From NCBI GenBank assembly GCA_963715995.1, contig OY970283.1, positions 2,852,001 to 2,916,000 on the forward strand: a stretch of 64,000 nt of DNA. Direction: 5' to 3'. This DNA comes from DATBDN01 sp963715995 (GTDB taxonomy: Bacteria > Actinomycetota > Thermoleophilia > Solirubrobacterales > Thermoleophilaceae). Positions 25,733-34,621 of the stretch are shown here, in pieces. The notes under the pieces are model-generated. The model was not told the origin of the DNA. It made no database searches and worked only from the letters and a program-made list of their open reading frames with translations. How positions within the stretch are numbered: position 1 is the stretch's first letter; each line of letters starts with the position of its first letter. The translations under genes and the position numbers were made by a program.

Positions 25733-27052
25733 ATGCGGCGGCGGCCAACTCCCGGGCTCATGCTGCTCGGGGTCGTGCTGCTCGGCGCCCTGGCGCTGCG
25801 GCTCGTCGCGATCGGCGACCCGCTGTCGAACGACGAGGGCTACACCTGGGTCGTCACCTCGGCGCACGCGCCGGGCCTGCTGCTGGACCGCCTGGCGGCC
25901 TACGAGAACACGCCGCCCCTCTACTACCTGCTCACGTGGCCGCTGCCGGACGCCGGCGTTGCGTGGCTGCGGATCGTCGCGGTGCTGGCCGGGACGGGTT
26001 GCGTGGCCGCGGTCTGGTGGGTCGCGCAGGTCACACGATCGACATTTGCGACGCATAGCGTCGTCGATGTCGATCGCGTGGCGATCTTCGCCGCCGCGGC
26101 ACTCGCGGTCGCGCCGTTTGCGGTCTCGTACTCCGACTACGCGCGCGGCTTCGTGCTGGCCGATCTGGCGCTGGTGGTGGCGCTCGGGGCGGCGCTTCGC
26201 GAGCGCTGGTGGCTGTACGCGCTGGCGGCGACGGTGGCGCTCTACAGCGAGTACGACAGCGCTCTGTTCCTGATCGCGCTGGCGCTTGCGGTCGGGTGGC
26301 GCCGGCGCGCCGTCGCGCTTCGGGTGCTTGCGCCGATCGCGGCCCTTGCGCTGTGGCTGCCGGAGGCGCTCCGCGACAGCGCCACCAAGGTGTCACCCAC
26401 GTATCCGGCCCCGAGCTCGGCGAGCCTGCGTGACACGCTCGTACGGCTGACGTTCGGCGAGCACGGGACCGCCCACGCCACCAGCGTCCGCTGGCTCCAG
26501 CTCCTCGTGGTCGCAGCAGTTTGCGCATGGGCATACACAAGGGCTCCGAAGGTGCTCGCGACATTGGCGGGCGGCACGCTCGCGCTCCATGCGGTCACGG
26601 CCTGGATCGGGCCGGACGTCTTCGCCCCCCGCTACCTGACCGAGCTGATCCCGCTCACGGCGCTCACCCTCGGTTACGCGCTCGCCGGCCTGCGCGCGCG
26701 CGAGCTGCGGGTGGCAGCGGCGGTTGCGATCGCGGTGCTCGGCGCCGGCGTGGCCGTCAGGCGCACGGGCGGGAGCGACGAGCCGGACGGGGCGCGGGTC
26801 GCACACGAGGTCGCACCGCTTGCGCGCGGCCGCGTCGTGCTGACCAACAGCGCGGTCGTGGACTACTACCTGCGCGACCTCCACCCGCGCCTCGACCGCC
26901 CGTTCGGGCTCGGGCCGGGGCTCGAGGCAGGCTGCGCAGGCCGCTGCCTGATCATCGACGACGCGCGCGTGGCCGGCGGCCCGCGGCGCGGCCCCGGGCC
27001 GTCACGGCACTACGGGCCGATCTACGTGCGGGTGCTACCGGGAGCTACTTGA
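25733..27052 (+). CDS. Membrane glycosyltransferase (GT-C, ArnT/GT39-like)
   Basis: A 439-residue protein with about ten hydrophobic helices. The first periplasmic loop has the SNDEGYTW acidic motif expected in GT-C enzymes, followed by ENTPPLYYLLTWP. GT-C enzymes transfer sugars from polyprenyl-phosphate donors outside the membrane. The acceptor is unknown. ATG at 25733 is chosen because MRRRPTPGLMLLGVVLLG starts the first helix. It is divergent from the B12-subunit gene, with 23 bases between, and overlaps the convergent cupredoxin gene by 8 bases at its 3' end. Confidence 0.7.
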   Translation: MRRRPTPGLMLLGVVLLGALALRLVAIGDPLSNDEGYTWVVTSAHAPGLLLDRLAAYENTPPLYYLLTWPLPDAGVAWLRIVAVLAGTGCVAAVWWVAQVTRSTFATHSVVDVDRVAIFAAAALAVAPFAVSYSDYARGFVLADLALVVALGAALRERWWLYALAATVALYSEYDSALFLIALALAVGWRRRAVALRVLAPIAALALWLPEALRDSATKVSPTYPAPSSASLRDTLVRLTFGEHGTAHATSVRWLQLLVVAAVCAWAYTRAPKVLATLAGGTLALHAVTAWIGPDVFAPRYLTELIPLTALTLGYALAGLRARELRVAAAVAIAVLGAGVAVRRTGGSDEPDGARVAHEVAPLARGRVVLTNSAVVDYYLRDLHPRLDRPFGLGPGLEAGCAGRCLIIDDARVAGGPRRGPGPSRHYGPIYVRVLPGAT

Positions 27053-27350
27053 CCTTGACGACGGTCTTCATCGACGAGTGGACCTGGCAGATGATCGTGA
27101 AGGTGCCCTTCTTCGAGAACTTGTGCGTGTAGGTCGTGCCCTTCTTCGACACGACGTGCGAAGTGAACCCGGGACCCTTCACGTTGTGCGGCTGGCCATC
27201 GCTCCACGTCCACCTGACCGAGCCGCCCTTCCTGATGGTGATCGTCTTCTTGGCACCGACATGCCACGACACGCCCGTTGCCGCGAAGGCGGAGGCGGCA
27301 AGCACGGCCAGGACGACGGAAACAGTTACGAGTGCTGCGATTCGGCGCAT
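27045..27350 (-). CDS. Secreted plastocyanin-like cupredoxin
   Basis: A 101-residue protein with a signal peptide (residues 1-23, cleavage after AFA). Type 1 copper ligands can be placed as His in GQPHNV and Cys, His and Met in IICQVHSSM, the standard C-x2-H-x3-M arrangement. It should be a small blue-copper electron carrier outside the cytoplasmic membrane. Its redox partner is unknown. It overlaps the end of the convergent glycosyltransferase gene. Confidence 0.8.
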   Translation of the reverse strand: MRRIAALVTVSVVLAVLAASAFAATGVSWHVGAKKTITIRKGGSVRWTWSDGQPHNVKGPGFTSHVVSKKGTTYTHKFSKKGTFTIICQVHSSMKTVVKVK

Positions 27351-27359
27351 GTGTAGAGC

Positions 27360-28004
27360 CTAACCCGAGACGAGTTCCTTGAACTCGGGTTCTTCGCGCA
27401 GGGACAACAGATCGTCGTCGGTCGCGGCCCAGCCGCGCACCTCCGGCTCGCGCTCGATGGCGCGGCGGAGCGCGGCGAGCGCGGGCTCCGAGTTGCCCGC
27501 CACGGCCTCCCAGCAGGCCAGCTCGTAGAGGATGCTGGGACTGGTTGGCCACGCCTCGAGGCCCTCGTCCAGCAGCTTGCGCGCGGCGTCCCGATCGGTC
27601 TTCTTCAGCTGCGAGGCGCGGAAGGTCCATTCCCACGCCGACGGCTTGAACACCGGCGGCCCGCCGAAGCTCAGCACGGTCGTGCCCGGCTCCTGCGCGA
27701 CCGCGTGCCGGTGAGTGGCCGTGTCCGGCACGAACACGTAGGTGCCGGCCGGCGCGTCGTGCTCCTCGCCGTCGAGGATGAAGCGGGCGCGTCCCGTCGC
27801 CACGAAGTAGAGCTCCTGGTGGCCGAGCTCGGGGCTCTCGGTGTGCGGCTCGACCACGTCCTCGCCGGCGGCCTCGGCCGTGTACGCGTTGGTGCCGAAC
27901 GCCTCGATGCCCAGCGTCAGCCGCACGGGGCGCCAGGTGAGGGTGCCCGGGCCGGGCACCGCCTCGACGTCCTCCAGCCGGATGACTTTCGGGGCACGCG
28001 TCAG
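27360..28004 (-). CDS. Cupin-domain protein with C-terminal TPR-like helices
   Basis: A protein of about 214 residues. A cupin beta-barrel (about residues 35-125) carries the His/Glu metal-site pattern PELGHQELYFVATGRARF and HRHAV. About 90 residues of TPR-like helices follow (DEGLEAWPTSPSILYELACWEA, ALAALRRAIEREPE). The function is unknown. The N-terminus KVIRLEDVEAVPG is in the expected place for the family and needs a start at or before it. The best is CTG 28004, which forms CTGA with the mutase stop; GTG at codon 16 would cut into it. The gene follows the acyl-CoA mutase directly. Confidence 0.7.
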   Translation of the reverse strand: MTRAPKVIRLEDVEAVPGPGTLTWRPVRLTLGIEAFGTNAYTAEAAGEDVVEPHTESPELGHQELYFVATGRARFILDGEEHDAPAGTYVFVPDTATHRHAVAQEPGTTVLSFGGPPVFKPSAWEWTFRASQLKKTDRDAARKLLDEGLEAWPTSPSILYELACWEAVAGNSEPALAALRRAIEREPEVRGWAATDDDLLSLREEPEFKELVSG

Positions 28005-29596
28005 AAGACCGGCGTCTCCGTGTAGGTGCCGAACACGCGCTGGAGCGATTCCACGATCTCGCCCTCGCTGCAGTGCGCCCGCGCGCATTCGAGCAACGGG
28101 TCCATGAGGTTGACGTCGCCCGCGGCGGCTTCGCGCAGCGTTGTCAGGGTGCTTTCCACCTTGTCGGCGGCGCGCGCAGCCTTGACCGCCTGGACGCGGT
28201 CGACCTGCTTGCGCTCGAGCCCGGGCGCGATCCGCAGGATCTCGAGCGGCGGCTCGTCCCCGACCTCGTAGCCGTTCACGCCGACGATGATGCGCTGGCC
28301 GGACTCGACCTCTTCCTGATAGCGGAACGAGGCCTCGGCGATCTCGCGCTGCGGGTAGTTCTGCTCGATCGCGGCGACCATGCCCCCGAGCTCGTCGATC
28401 GTGGCGAAGTACTCGTAGGCCGCCGCCTCCATCCGGTCGGTGAGCGCCTCCACGAAGTACGCGCCGCCGAGCGGGTCGGTGGTGTTCACGACTCCGGTTT
28501 CCTCGGCGATTATCTGCTGGGTGCGCAGCGCCACGCGGACGGCCTCCTCGGTAGGGAGCGCCAGCGCCTCGTCGAACGAGTTGGTGTGGAGCGACTGCGT
28601 GCCGCCGAGGATCCCGGCAAGTGCCTCGATGGCCGTGCGCACGATGTTGTTGAGCGGCTGCTGCGCGGTCAGCGACACGCCGGCCGTCTGCGTGTGGAAG
28701 CGCATCAGCAGCGAGCGCTCGCTCTTCGCGCCATAGGTGTCGCGCAGCTCGCGTGCCCAGATGCGGCGCGCGGCCCGGTACTTGGCGATCTCCTCGAAGA
28801 AGTCGATGTGGGCGTTGAAGAAGAAGCTCAGCCTTGGAGCGAAGTCGTCAACGTCGAGGCCGCGCTCGATCGCCCGCTCGACATAGGTGAAGCCGTCCTT
28901 GAGCGTGAACGCAAGCTCCTGCTGGGCGGTCGAGCCGGCCTCGCGGATGTGGTAGCCGGAGATCGAGATCGGGTGCCAGCGCGGCATGTGTCGCGAGCAG
29001 TACTCGACCATGTCGGTGACCAGCCGCATGGCCGGCTCGATCGGGAAGCACCACTCCTTCTGAGCGATGTATTCCTTGAGGATGTCGGTCTGGATCGTCC
29101 CGGCCAGCTGCTCGGCCGGGACCCCCTGGCGCTCAGCCGCGACGACGTAGAACGCAAGCATCACGGCAGCCGGGGCGTTGATGGTCATAGAGGTCGATAT
29201 GTCACCCATCGGAATGCCACGGAAGAGCGTCTCCATGTCGTCGAGCGTGTCGATCGCGACGCCCTCGCGGCCCACTTCGCCGAGCGAGCGCGGATGATCC
29301 GAGTCGTGACCCATCAGGGAGGGCATGTCGAACGCTGTGGAGAGGCCGGTCTGCCCGTGGTCGAGCAGGTAGCGGAAGCGCTCGTTGGTCTCCTCGGCAG
29401 TGCCGAAGCCCGCGAACTGCCGCATGGTCCAGAGACGGCCGCGGTACATCGACTCGTAGACGCCGCGCGTGTATGGGAACTCCCCGGGCAGGCCGATCGT
29501 GTCGAGGTCGGGCAGGTCGGCCGCGGTGTAAAGCGGCTTCACCTCCTCCCCGGAGATCGTGGTGTGCAGAACATCCCTTCGCGGGGCGACAGCCAT
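28001..29596 (-). CDS. B12-dependent acyl-CoA mutase large subunit, isobutyryl-CoA mutase-like
   Basis: A 531-residue TIM-barrel subunit of the methylmalonyl-CoA mutase superfamily (FPYTRGVYESMYRGRLWTMRQ, GLSTAFDMPSLMGHDSD, TSMTINAPA, NNIVRTAIEALAG). Two residues separate methylmalonyl-CoA mutase (Tyr, Arg) from isobutyryl-CoA mutase (Phe, Gln). Here they read Phe61 in RQFAGFG and Gln179 in YIAQKEW, the isobutyryl-CoA form. It would rearrange isobutyryl-CoA and butyryl-CoA or a related acyl-CoA. The B12 domain is absent from this chain and is supplied by the gene at 25299-25709. MeaB is at 46194-47144. Confidence 0.85.
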   Translation of the reverse strand: MAVAPRRDVLHTTISGEEVKPLYTAADLPDLDTIGLPGEFPYTRGVYESMYRGRLWTMRQFAGFGTAEETNERFRYLLDHGQTGLSTAFDMPSLMGHDSDHPRSLGEVGREGVAIDTLDDMETLFRGIPMGDISTSMTINAPAAVMLAFYVVAAERQGVPAEQLAGTIQTDILKEYIAQKEWCFPIEPAMRLVTDMVEYCSRHMPRWHPISISGYHIREAGSTAQQELAFTLKDGFTYVERAIERGLDVDDFAPRLSFFFNAHIDFFEEIAKYRAARRIWARELRDTYGAKSERSLLMRFHTQTAGVSLTAQQPLNNIVRTAIEALAGILGGTQSLHTNSFDEALALPTEEAVRVALRTQQIIAEETGVVNTTDPLGGAYFVEALTDRMEAAAYEYFATIDELGGMVAAIEQNYPQREIAEASFRYQEEVESGQRIIVGVNGYEVGDEPPLEILRIAPGLERKQVDRVQAVKAARAADKVESTLTTLREAAAGDVNLMDPLLECARAHCSEGEIVESLQRVFGTYTETPVF

Positions 29597-29620
29597 CGGA
29601 CGGCAGTCTAGGCGCGCCGG

Positions 29621-30553
29621 ATGCGGGGTATTCCAGGACAAGTGCGTGGATTGAAAAAGGCAATCGAGCGCGGCCAGTTCCAGCTCTTCTACCAGCCAAA
29701 GGCCGACCTGAGGACGGGTCGCATCGTCGGCGTTGAGGCGCTCGTGCGCTGGAACAACCCGCGCAAGGGCCTGCTCGGCCCTGCCGAGTTCGTGCCGGCC
29801 GCCGAGCGCAGCGACTCCGCCATCCGCGCCCTCACGCATTGGACGCTCGATGCCGCGTGCCAGCAGGTGCGCGCATGGCAGCTCGAGGGCCTTGACCTGA
29901 CCGTGGCCGTGAACCTCTCGCCGCGCGTGCTCGACGTGGGGCTGGCCGACGAGGTCAACACGGTGCTCAAGAAGTGGGACGTGCCGCCCACGCTCGTCCA
30001 GCTCGAGCTGACCGAGACCGCCGTGTTCGCGATGTCGGACCAGGAGCTCGTGGCGGAGAGCCTGGACCAGCTCTCGGACATCGGCCTGGTGCTGGCACTC
30101 GACGACTTCGGGACCGGCTACTCGTCACTCGCCCGCCTGCGCGACCTGCCGATCCACAAGGTGAAGATCGACCGCTCGTTCGTGTCGCAGATGGACGAGA
30201 AGCCGCAGGACGCGCTGATCGTCCGCGGCGTCATCGCGCTCGCGAAGAGCCTCCATCTGCGGGTGGTAGCCGAGGGCGTCGAGTCAGAGCCCGTGTGGCG
30301 GCGGCTCTCAGACCTCGGCTGCGACGTGGCGCAGGGCAACTACCTGAGCCGGCCGCTGCCGCCCGCCGAGCTGGTCGCGTGGGTGCGCCAGTGGCAGGAG
30401 CTCTACGAGGAGGCCCACCGCATGGCCGACGAGCTGCTCGAGCGCCGCATGGGCCCGAACGACCGCCGCTCGGGCCCGTCTGATCGCCGCGACGAGTACA
30501 CGGGCCAGGGCCGCTTCAAGCGGCGCCGGGGCGACCGCGCGCACTTCGCGTAG
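29621..30553 (+). CDS. EAL-domain c-di-GMP phosphodiesterase, stand-alone
   Basis: A 310-residue protein that is almost entirely one EAL domain (residues 10-255). The signature reads VEALVRW, with LELTE, loop-6 DDFGTGYSS, KIDRSFV, EGVE and QGNYLSRPL all present, so the catalytic set looks complete. It should hydrolyse c-di-GMP to pGpG. No sensory domain precedes it. The last 50 residues are charged and Arg-rich (RRMGPNDRRSGPSDRRDE), perhaps a localisation or interaction tail. ATG at 29621 has no clear ribosome site. It is divergent from the mutase gene and convergent with the GGDEF-EAL gene. Confidence 0.88.
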   Translation: MRGIPGQVRGLKKAIERGQFQLFYQPKADLRTGRIVGVEALVRWNNPRKGLLGPAEFVPAAERSDSAIRALTHWTLDAACQQVRAWQLEGLDLTVAVNLSPRVLDVGLADEVNTVLKKWDVPPTLVQLELTETAVFAMSDQELVAESLDQLSDIGLVLALDDFGTGYSSLARLRDLPIHKVKIDRSFVSQMDEKPQDALIVRGVIALAKSLHLRVVAEGVESEPVWRRLSDLGCDVAQGNYLSRPLPPAELVAWVRQWQELYEEAHRMADELLERRMGPNDRRSGPSDRRDEYTGQGRFKRRRGDRAHFA

Positions 30554-30557
30554 GGAG

Positions 30558-30573
30558 GGCGGCGGGTGCCGCC
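30558..30573. terminator. Hairpin between convergent c-di-GMP genes
   Basis: GGCGGC-GGGT-GCCGCC is a six-pair GC stem with a 4-base loop, centred in the 23-base gap between the two convergent stops. It has no T-run, so it is at best a GC-rich bidirectional terminator. Confidence 0.4.
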
Positions 30574-30576
30574 GCC

Positions 30577-31956
30577 TCAGTCGCTGAAGCGCCCTGCCAG
30601 GACTGCCGCCGGCTCCGGTACGTCGTAGAAGTAGCCCTGGCTCACGTCGCAGCCGAGCGCTCGTGCCTGGTCTGCCTGTGCTTCGGTCTCGACGCCCTCG
30701 GCGATCGTCGTCAGGCCCAGCGTCGAGGCCATCATCGCCACCGCGCCGACGATCGCGGAGTTGCGCTCATCGTCGCCCAGGCCCGTGATGAACGAGCGGT
30801 CCACCTTGAGCGCGTGCAGCGGCAGCATCTGCTTGAGCTGCGCGAGCGAGGAGATGCCAACGCCGAAGTCGTCGACCACGACCTTGACGCCGAGCTTCTT
30901 CAGCTCGGTCAAGGTGGCCATCGTGACGGCTGGGTCGCGCGTGACCGTGGTCTCGGTGACCTCGAGGCAGAGCGCCTTCGGCGGCAGCCCGCTGTCGAGC
31001 AGCGCGCGCCTGACCACGTCGACGATGTCGGGCTGCGCCAGCTGGCCCGCCGAGATGTTCACCGCGATGTCGATGTCGGCGCCCTCGCGCCGCCAGGTTG
31101 CGACCTGATCGCAGGCCTCACGCAGGACCCACTCGCCGATCTCCATCATCAGCCCGGTCTCCTCGGCCAGCGGCACGAACTCGGCCGGCGAGAGCAGGCC
31201 ACGCTCGGGGTGCTCCCAGCGAACGAGCGCCTCCAGCGCCACGACCTTGTCCTGGGCGTAGGAGACCTGCGGCTGGTAGTAGACACGCAGCTCGTCCTGT
31301 GCCAGCGCACGGCGCAGGTCGCTTTCGAGGTCGAGCCGCGCCACGATGCGCTCGCGCAGCGCGTCGTCGAACACCTCCACGCGTCCGGGGCCGCCCTCCT
31401 TCGCGCGGTACATCGCGGCGTCCGCATCACGTAGCAGCGTCTCGGCGGTGACATCGGGGCCGGCGCCGAGCGCCACGCCGACCGACGCGCTCACGTGCAT
31501 GTCGCGGCTGCCCAGCTTGAAGGGGTCGGTGGTCGCCTCGACAACGCGCTGGCCGACCGTGACGGCATCGCGCGCCTCGCCGATGTCCTCGCAGAGGACG
31601 ACGAACTCGTCGCCGCCGAAGCGGGCAATCGTGTCGCTTGGGCGCACCGCGTGCAGCAGCCGGCCGGCGAGCTCGACCAGCAGCTGGTCGCCCGCCGTGT
31701 GGCCGAGGCTGTCGTTGACGACCTTGAAGTTGTCGAGGTCGATGAACAGCACCGCCAGGCTCATGTCGCTGCGCCTGAGGCGCGCGAGAGCCAGCTCCAA
31801 GCGATTCAGGAAGAGCGTGCGATTCGGGAGATCGGTCAGCGGATCGTGGAGGACACGATGAGCAAGACCGTCATTGCCGTCAGTTGGTGGCTTCCGTGCC
31901 GTGCTCCCATTATCTGTGAGCACGGCGCCAAATGCGAGGTCCGAGATAGCCACCAC
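30577..31956 (-). CDS. GGDEF-EAL bifunctional c-di-GMP signalling protein
   Basis: A 459-residue protein. The GGDEF domain (about 35-200) has DPLTDLPNR, an intact RFGGDEFVVL active site and an RPSD inhibitory site five residues before it. The EAL domain (about 210-455) has LEALVRW, LEVTE, DDFGVGISS in place of DDFGTGYSS, KVDRSFI and EGVE. Both activities are possible; the altered loop may weaken the phosphodiesterase. There is no N-terminal sensor, only about 30 unconserved residues. GTG 31956 overlaps the HAD gene by 47 bases; GTG 31923 is an alternative. Confidence 0.85.
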   Translation of the reverse strand: MVAISDLAFGAVLTDNGSTARKPPTDGNDGLAHRVLHDPLTDLPNRTLFLNRLELALARLRRSDMSLAVLFIDLDNFKVVNDSLGHTAGDQLLVELAGRLLHAVRPSDTIARFGGDEFVVLCEDIGEARDAVTVGQRVVEATTDPFKLGSRDMHVSASVGVALGAGPDVTAETLLRDADAAMYRAKEGGPGRVEVFDDALRERIVARLDLESDLRRALAQDELRVYYQPQVSYAQDKVVALEALVRWEHPERGLLSPAEFVPLAEETGLMMEIGEWVLREACDQVATWRREGADIDIAVNISAGQLAQPDIVDVVRRALLDSGLPPKALCLEVTETTVTRDPAVTMATLTELKKLGVKVVVDDFGVGISSLAQLKQMLPLHALKVDRSFITGLGDDERNSAIVGAVAMMASTLGLTTIAEGVETEAQADQARALGCDVSQGYFYDVPEPAAVLAGRFSD

Positions 31957-32689
31957 CCATACCTAGCAGCCCGATGCCTGCCGCACCGCCTGCCAGCCGG
32001 AGCCGCCGGCCGAGGCGATCGAAGCGCATGATCTCCCAGCCTTCCTCGCGCGCAACCCTCGCGAGCTCCGAATCCGGGTTGACAGCGACCGGGTGGCCCA
32101 CAGCCCGCAGCATCGGAAGATCCGACTCGGAATCGGAGTAGGCCCAGGACTCGGCAAGGTCGAAGCCCTCTTCCCCGGCCACCCCGCGAATCGCCTCAGC
32201 CTTGCCGTCGCGATAGGTGAACGGTCCCTCGGGCTTGCCCGTGTAGACGCCGTCGCGGACCTCTGAACGGGCCCCGATCGCGCCGTCGAACACGAGCACC
32301 CGCGCCAGCAGCTCGGCGATCTCCTGCGACGCGGCGGTGACGATGTACACGGGCCGGCCGGCGTCCTGGTGGCGATAGGCCACCTCGAGCATCTGCGGGT
32401 AGACGCGCGGCAGGATGCCCGCGAGCACCTGCGGCGTCAGCCGGGCAAGGTCGACCACGCGCCGTCCGGCTATGGCCTCGTAGACGCGGCGCCGCAACTG
32501 GTCGGTCGCCTCGTCGGTCGAGCCCTGGAGGCGGAAGCGCACGTTCGCCATGACGTCGCGCCCCATCTGGCGCTTGGACAGCTGCCCCGCGTTGTAGGAC
32601 GCACGCGCGAAGTGGAAGGCCGACGAGCCCTCCATGAGCGTCTTGTCCAGGTCGAAGAAGGCTGCGCCGCGCGCAGGCTCAGCCGCCAT
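31910..32689 (-). CDS. HAD-IB family phosphatase with C-terminal membrane anchor
   Basis: A 259-residue HAD hydrolase. Motif I is FFDLDKTL (nucleophile Asp), motif II VTAAS, and motif III/IV lies in YSDSESDLPML. These match the SerB-like HAD-IB subfamily, which includes phosphatases sometimes fused to lipid acyltransferases. A Gly-rich hydrophobic segment near the C-terminus (LAGGAAGIGLLGMGGGYLG) could anchor it in the membrane. The ATG overlaps the thiolase gene by 11 bases. Substrates of this subfamily include phosphoserine and lipid phosphates; neither can be chosen here. Confidence 0.8.
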   Translation of the reverse strand: MAAEPARGAAFFDLDKTLMEGSSAFHFARASYNAGQLSKRQMGRDVMANVRFRLQGSTDEATDQLRRRVYEAIAGRRVVDLARLTPQVLAGILPRVYPQMLEVAYRHQDAGRPVYIVTAASQEIAELLARVLVFDGAIGARSEVRDGVYTGKPEGPFTYRDGKAEAIRGVAGEEGFDLAESWAYSDSESDLPMLRAVGHPVAVNPDSELARVAREEGWEIMRFDRLGRRLRLAGGAAGIGLLGMGGGYLGPRIWRRAHR

Positions 32690-33866
32690 TGACCTCGAGG
32701 ATGATCGCGTCGCCCTGGCCTCCGCCCGAGCAGATCGCGGCAACCCCGAGTCCACCGCCCCGGCGCCGGAGCTCGTGCACGAGCGACCCGAGGATCCGCG
32801 CGCCCGACGCGCCGATCGGGTGCCCGAGCGCAATCGCGCCGCCGTTCACGTTCACCTTCGACTCGTCAACGCCGAGCATGCGCACCGAATTGAGCGCAAC
32901 CGACGCGAACGCCTCGTTGATCTCGAACAGGTCGATGTCGTCCACCGACAGGCCGGCCTTCTCGAGCGCGAGCTTGGTCGCGTTCGCGGGCGTGCGCGCG
33001 AGGTAGGGGAAGTCGTCGGCCACAGCCGCCTGAGCGACGACGGTGGCCAGCACCTCGCGCCCGTTCGACTGCGCCCACTCGTCGCTCGACACCACGAGCG
33101 CGCCGGCGCCGTCGTTCACGCCCGGCGAGTTGCCGGCCGTGTGGCTGCCGTCCTTGCCCGTCAGGCCGGGAAGCTTGGCCAGCGTCTCGAGCGTCGAGTC
33201 ACGCCGGGGCGCCTCGTCGATCTCCACAACCGTCTCGCTCTTCCTCGACTTGACCGTGACGGGAACGATCTCCTCGGGCAGCCGGCCCGCATCGGTGGCC
33301 TCGACAGCCAGCTCGTGGCTGCGCAGCGCCCACTTGTCCAGGTCGGCGCGCGTGATCTCGAGCTCGTCGCCGACCTCGGTGGCCTCGACGAACATCTGCT
33401 TGCCGGTGAACGGGTTCGTCAGCCCGTCGTGCACCATCGCGTCGAGCATCTTCGCGTCGCCCATCCGGTAGCCGAAGCGGCCCTGCGTCAGCAGGTACGG
33501 CGCGCCCGACATCGACTCCATGCCGCCGGCCACGATCGGGCCCGCGATGTCGCCCGCGCGCACGTATTGGTCCGCCAGGCCGACCGCGCGCAGGCTCGAG
33601 GCACACACCTTGTTGATGGTCTCCGAGGGCACTTCCTTGGGAATCCCGCCCTTGATCTGCGCCTGGCGTGAGGGCACCTGGCCCTGGCCGGCCTGAAGGA
33701 CCTGGCCGAAAACGACGTGTTCGACCTGGTCGGGCGCGACGCCGGCGCGCTCGAGGGCGCCGCGGATGGCCGTGCCGCCGAGCTCGATCGCGTCGACCGA
33801 GGCGAGCGCGCCGCCCATCTTCCCGAACGGGGTGCGGGCTGTGCCGAGAATGACTGTCTTGGGCAT
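32679..33866 (-). CDS. Acetyl-CoA C-acyltransferase (thiolase)
   Basis: A 395-residue thiolase. The nucleophilic Cys lies in NKVCASSLRAV, the His in GGAIALGHPIGASGARI, and the second Cys in CSGGGQGDAI. The NEAFA motif is present. It catalyses the reversible condensation or cleavage of beta-ketoacyl-CoA, serving beta-oxidation or acetoacetyl-CoA synthesis. ATG at 33866 (MPKTVILG) is preferred over the longer open frame. It lies with acyl-CoA mutase, ETF and acetate-transporter genes. Confidence 0.92.
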   Translation of the reverse strand: MPKTVILGTARTPFGKMGGALASVDAIELGGTAIRGALERAGVAPDQVEHVVFGQVLQAGQGQVPSRQAQIKGGIPKEVPSETINKVCASSLRAVGLADQYVRAGDIAGPIVAGGMESMSGAPYLLTQGRFGYRMGDAKMLDAMVHDGLTNPFTGKQMFVEATEVGDELEITRADLDKWALRSHELAVEATDAGRLPEEIVPVTVKSRKSETVVEIDEAPRRDSTLETLAKLPGLTGKDGSHTAGNSPGVNDGAGALVVSSDEWAQSNGREVLATVVAQAAVADDFPYLARTPANATKLALEKAGLSVDDIDLFEINEAFASVALNSVRMLGVDESKVNVNGGAIALGHPIGASGARILGSLVHELRRRGGGLGVAAICSGGGQGDAIILEVNGG

Positions 33867-33919
33867 GCGGGCCAGGATAGTGACGGGCCGCAGCACGCCG
33901 CGGCCCGTCTCCTAGTCCG

Positions 33920-34561
33920 TCAACCGAGCTCGCGTACCGGCATGACGATCCGGCCGAACGTTCTGTTCGTGACGCCGGCGAACGACGCGTACCAAGCCGC
34001 CGCCGCGGTCGCGATCCCGAGCCAGCCGCCCGCCTTCACGATCGACTCGGTGCCGTTCGCCTCTCCGATCCCGAGGACGATGAACGTCGCCGCCAGGAGC
34101 AGGAACACGAGGTTGACAGCCACCGACACGCGGAACGAAGCGATCCACATGTAGGTCGTGAAGATGCCCCACGCGATCAGGTAGAGGCCGACCGACGCAC
34201 CCAGGTGCGCAGCCGGGATCTTCGCCGCGTGGAACTGCTGGAGCACGAAGAACGAGATCCAGAACGCCCCGTAGGACGTGAATGCCGTTGCTCCGAACGT
34301 GTTGTTGTTGCGGAACTCCCACATGCCGGCCAGGAGCTGAGCGATCCCGCCATAGGCGAGCGCAAGCCCCAGCACGACCGGGAGGCCCTTGTCGCTGACC
34401 AGGCCCGCGTTGAAGAAGCTCAGGACGAAAGTCGTGAGCGCAAACGCGGCGAGGCCGAGAGGCGCCGGGTCACCTATCGCCGGAGCGAGCGGGACGACGC
34501 CTCGTCCTTCTGGAACGACACCTTCTCCGTTCGCCGTGTGACGAACCGTAGTGGCTTCCAT
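33920..34561 (-). CDS. Acetate/succinate uptake transporter, GPR1/FUN34/YaaH (SatP) family
   Basis: A 213-residue protein with six membrane helices. The family motif N-P-A-P-L-G-L appears as DPAPLGL before helix 1, and GMWEFRNNNTFGATAFTSYGAFW is conserved. SatP proteins take up acetate and succinate with protons. Two ATG codons occur; AGGAGG at 34569-34574 is 7 bases from ATG 34561 but only 1 from ATG 34567, so 34561 is the start. It is divergent from the aminopeptidase gene and fits the acetyl-CoA theme of the thiolase downstream. Confidence 0.88.
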   Translation of the reverse strand: MEATTVRHTANGEGVVPEGRGVVPLAPAIGDPAPLGLAAFALTTFVLSFFNAGLVSDKGLPVVLGLALAYGGIAQLLAGMWEFRNNNTFGATAFTSYGAFWISFFVLQQFHAAKIPAAHLGASVGLYLIAWGIFTTYMWIASFRVSVAVNLVFLLLAATFIVLGIGEANGTESIVKAGGWLGIATAAAAWYASFAGVTNRTFGRIVMPVRELG

Positions 34562-34568
34562 GTACATC

Positions 34569-34574
34569 CCTCCT
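34569..34574 (-). promoter_or_regulatory. Ribosome binding site of the acetate transporter
   Basis: A perfect AGGAGG on the minus strand. Its 7-base spacing to ATG 34561 decides between two adjacent in-frame ATG codons. Confidence 0.75.
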
Positions 34575-34621
34575 TCGTCAAGGCGGGGGTACCCGAGGTT
34601 TCCCGGACTACACTCGCGCGC

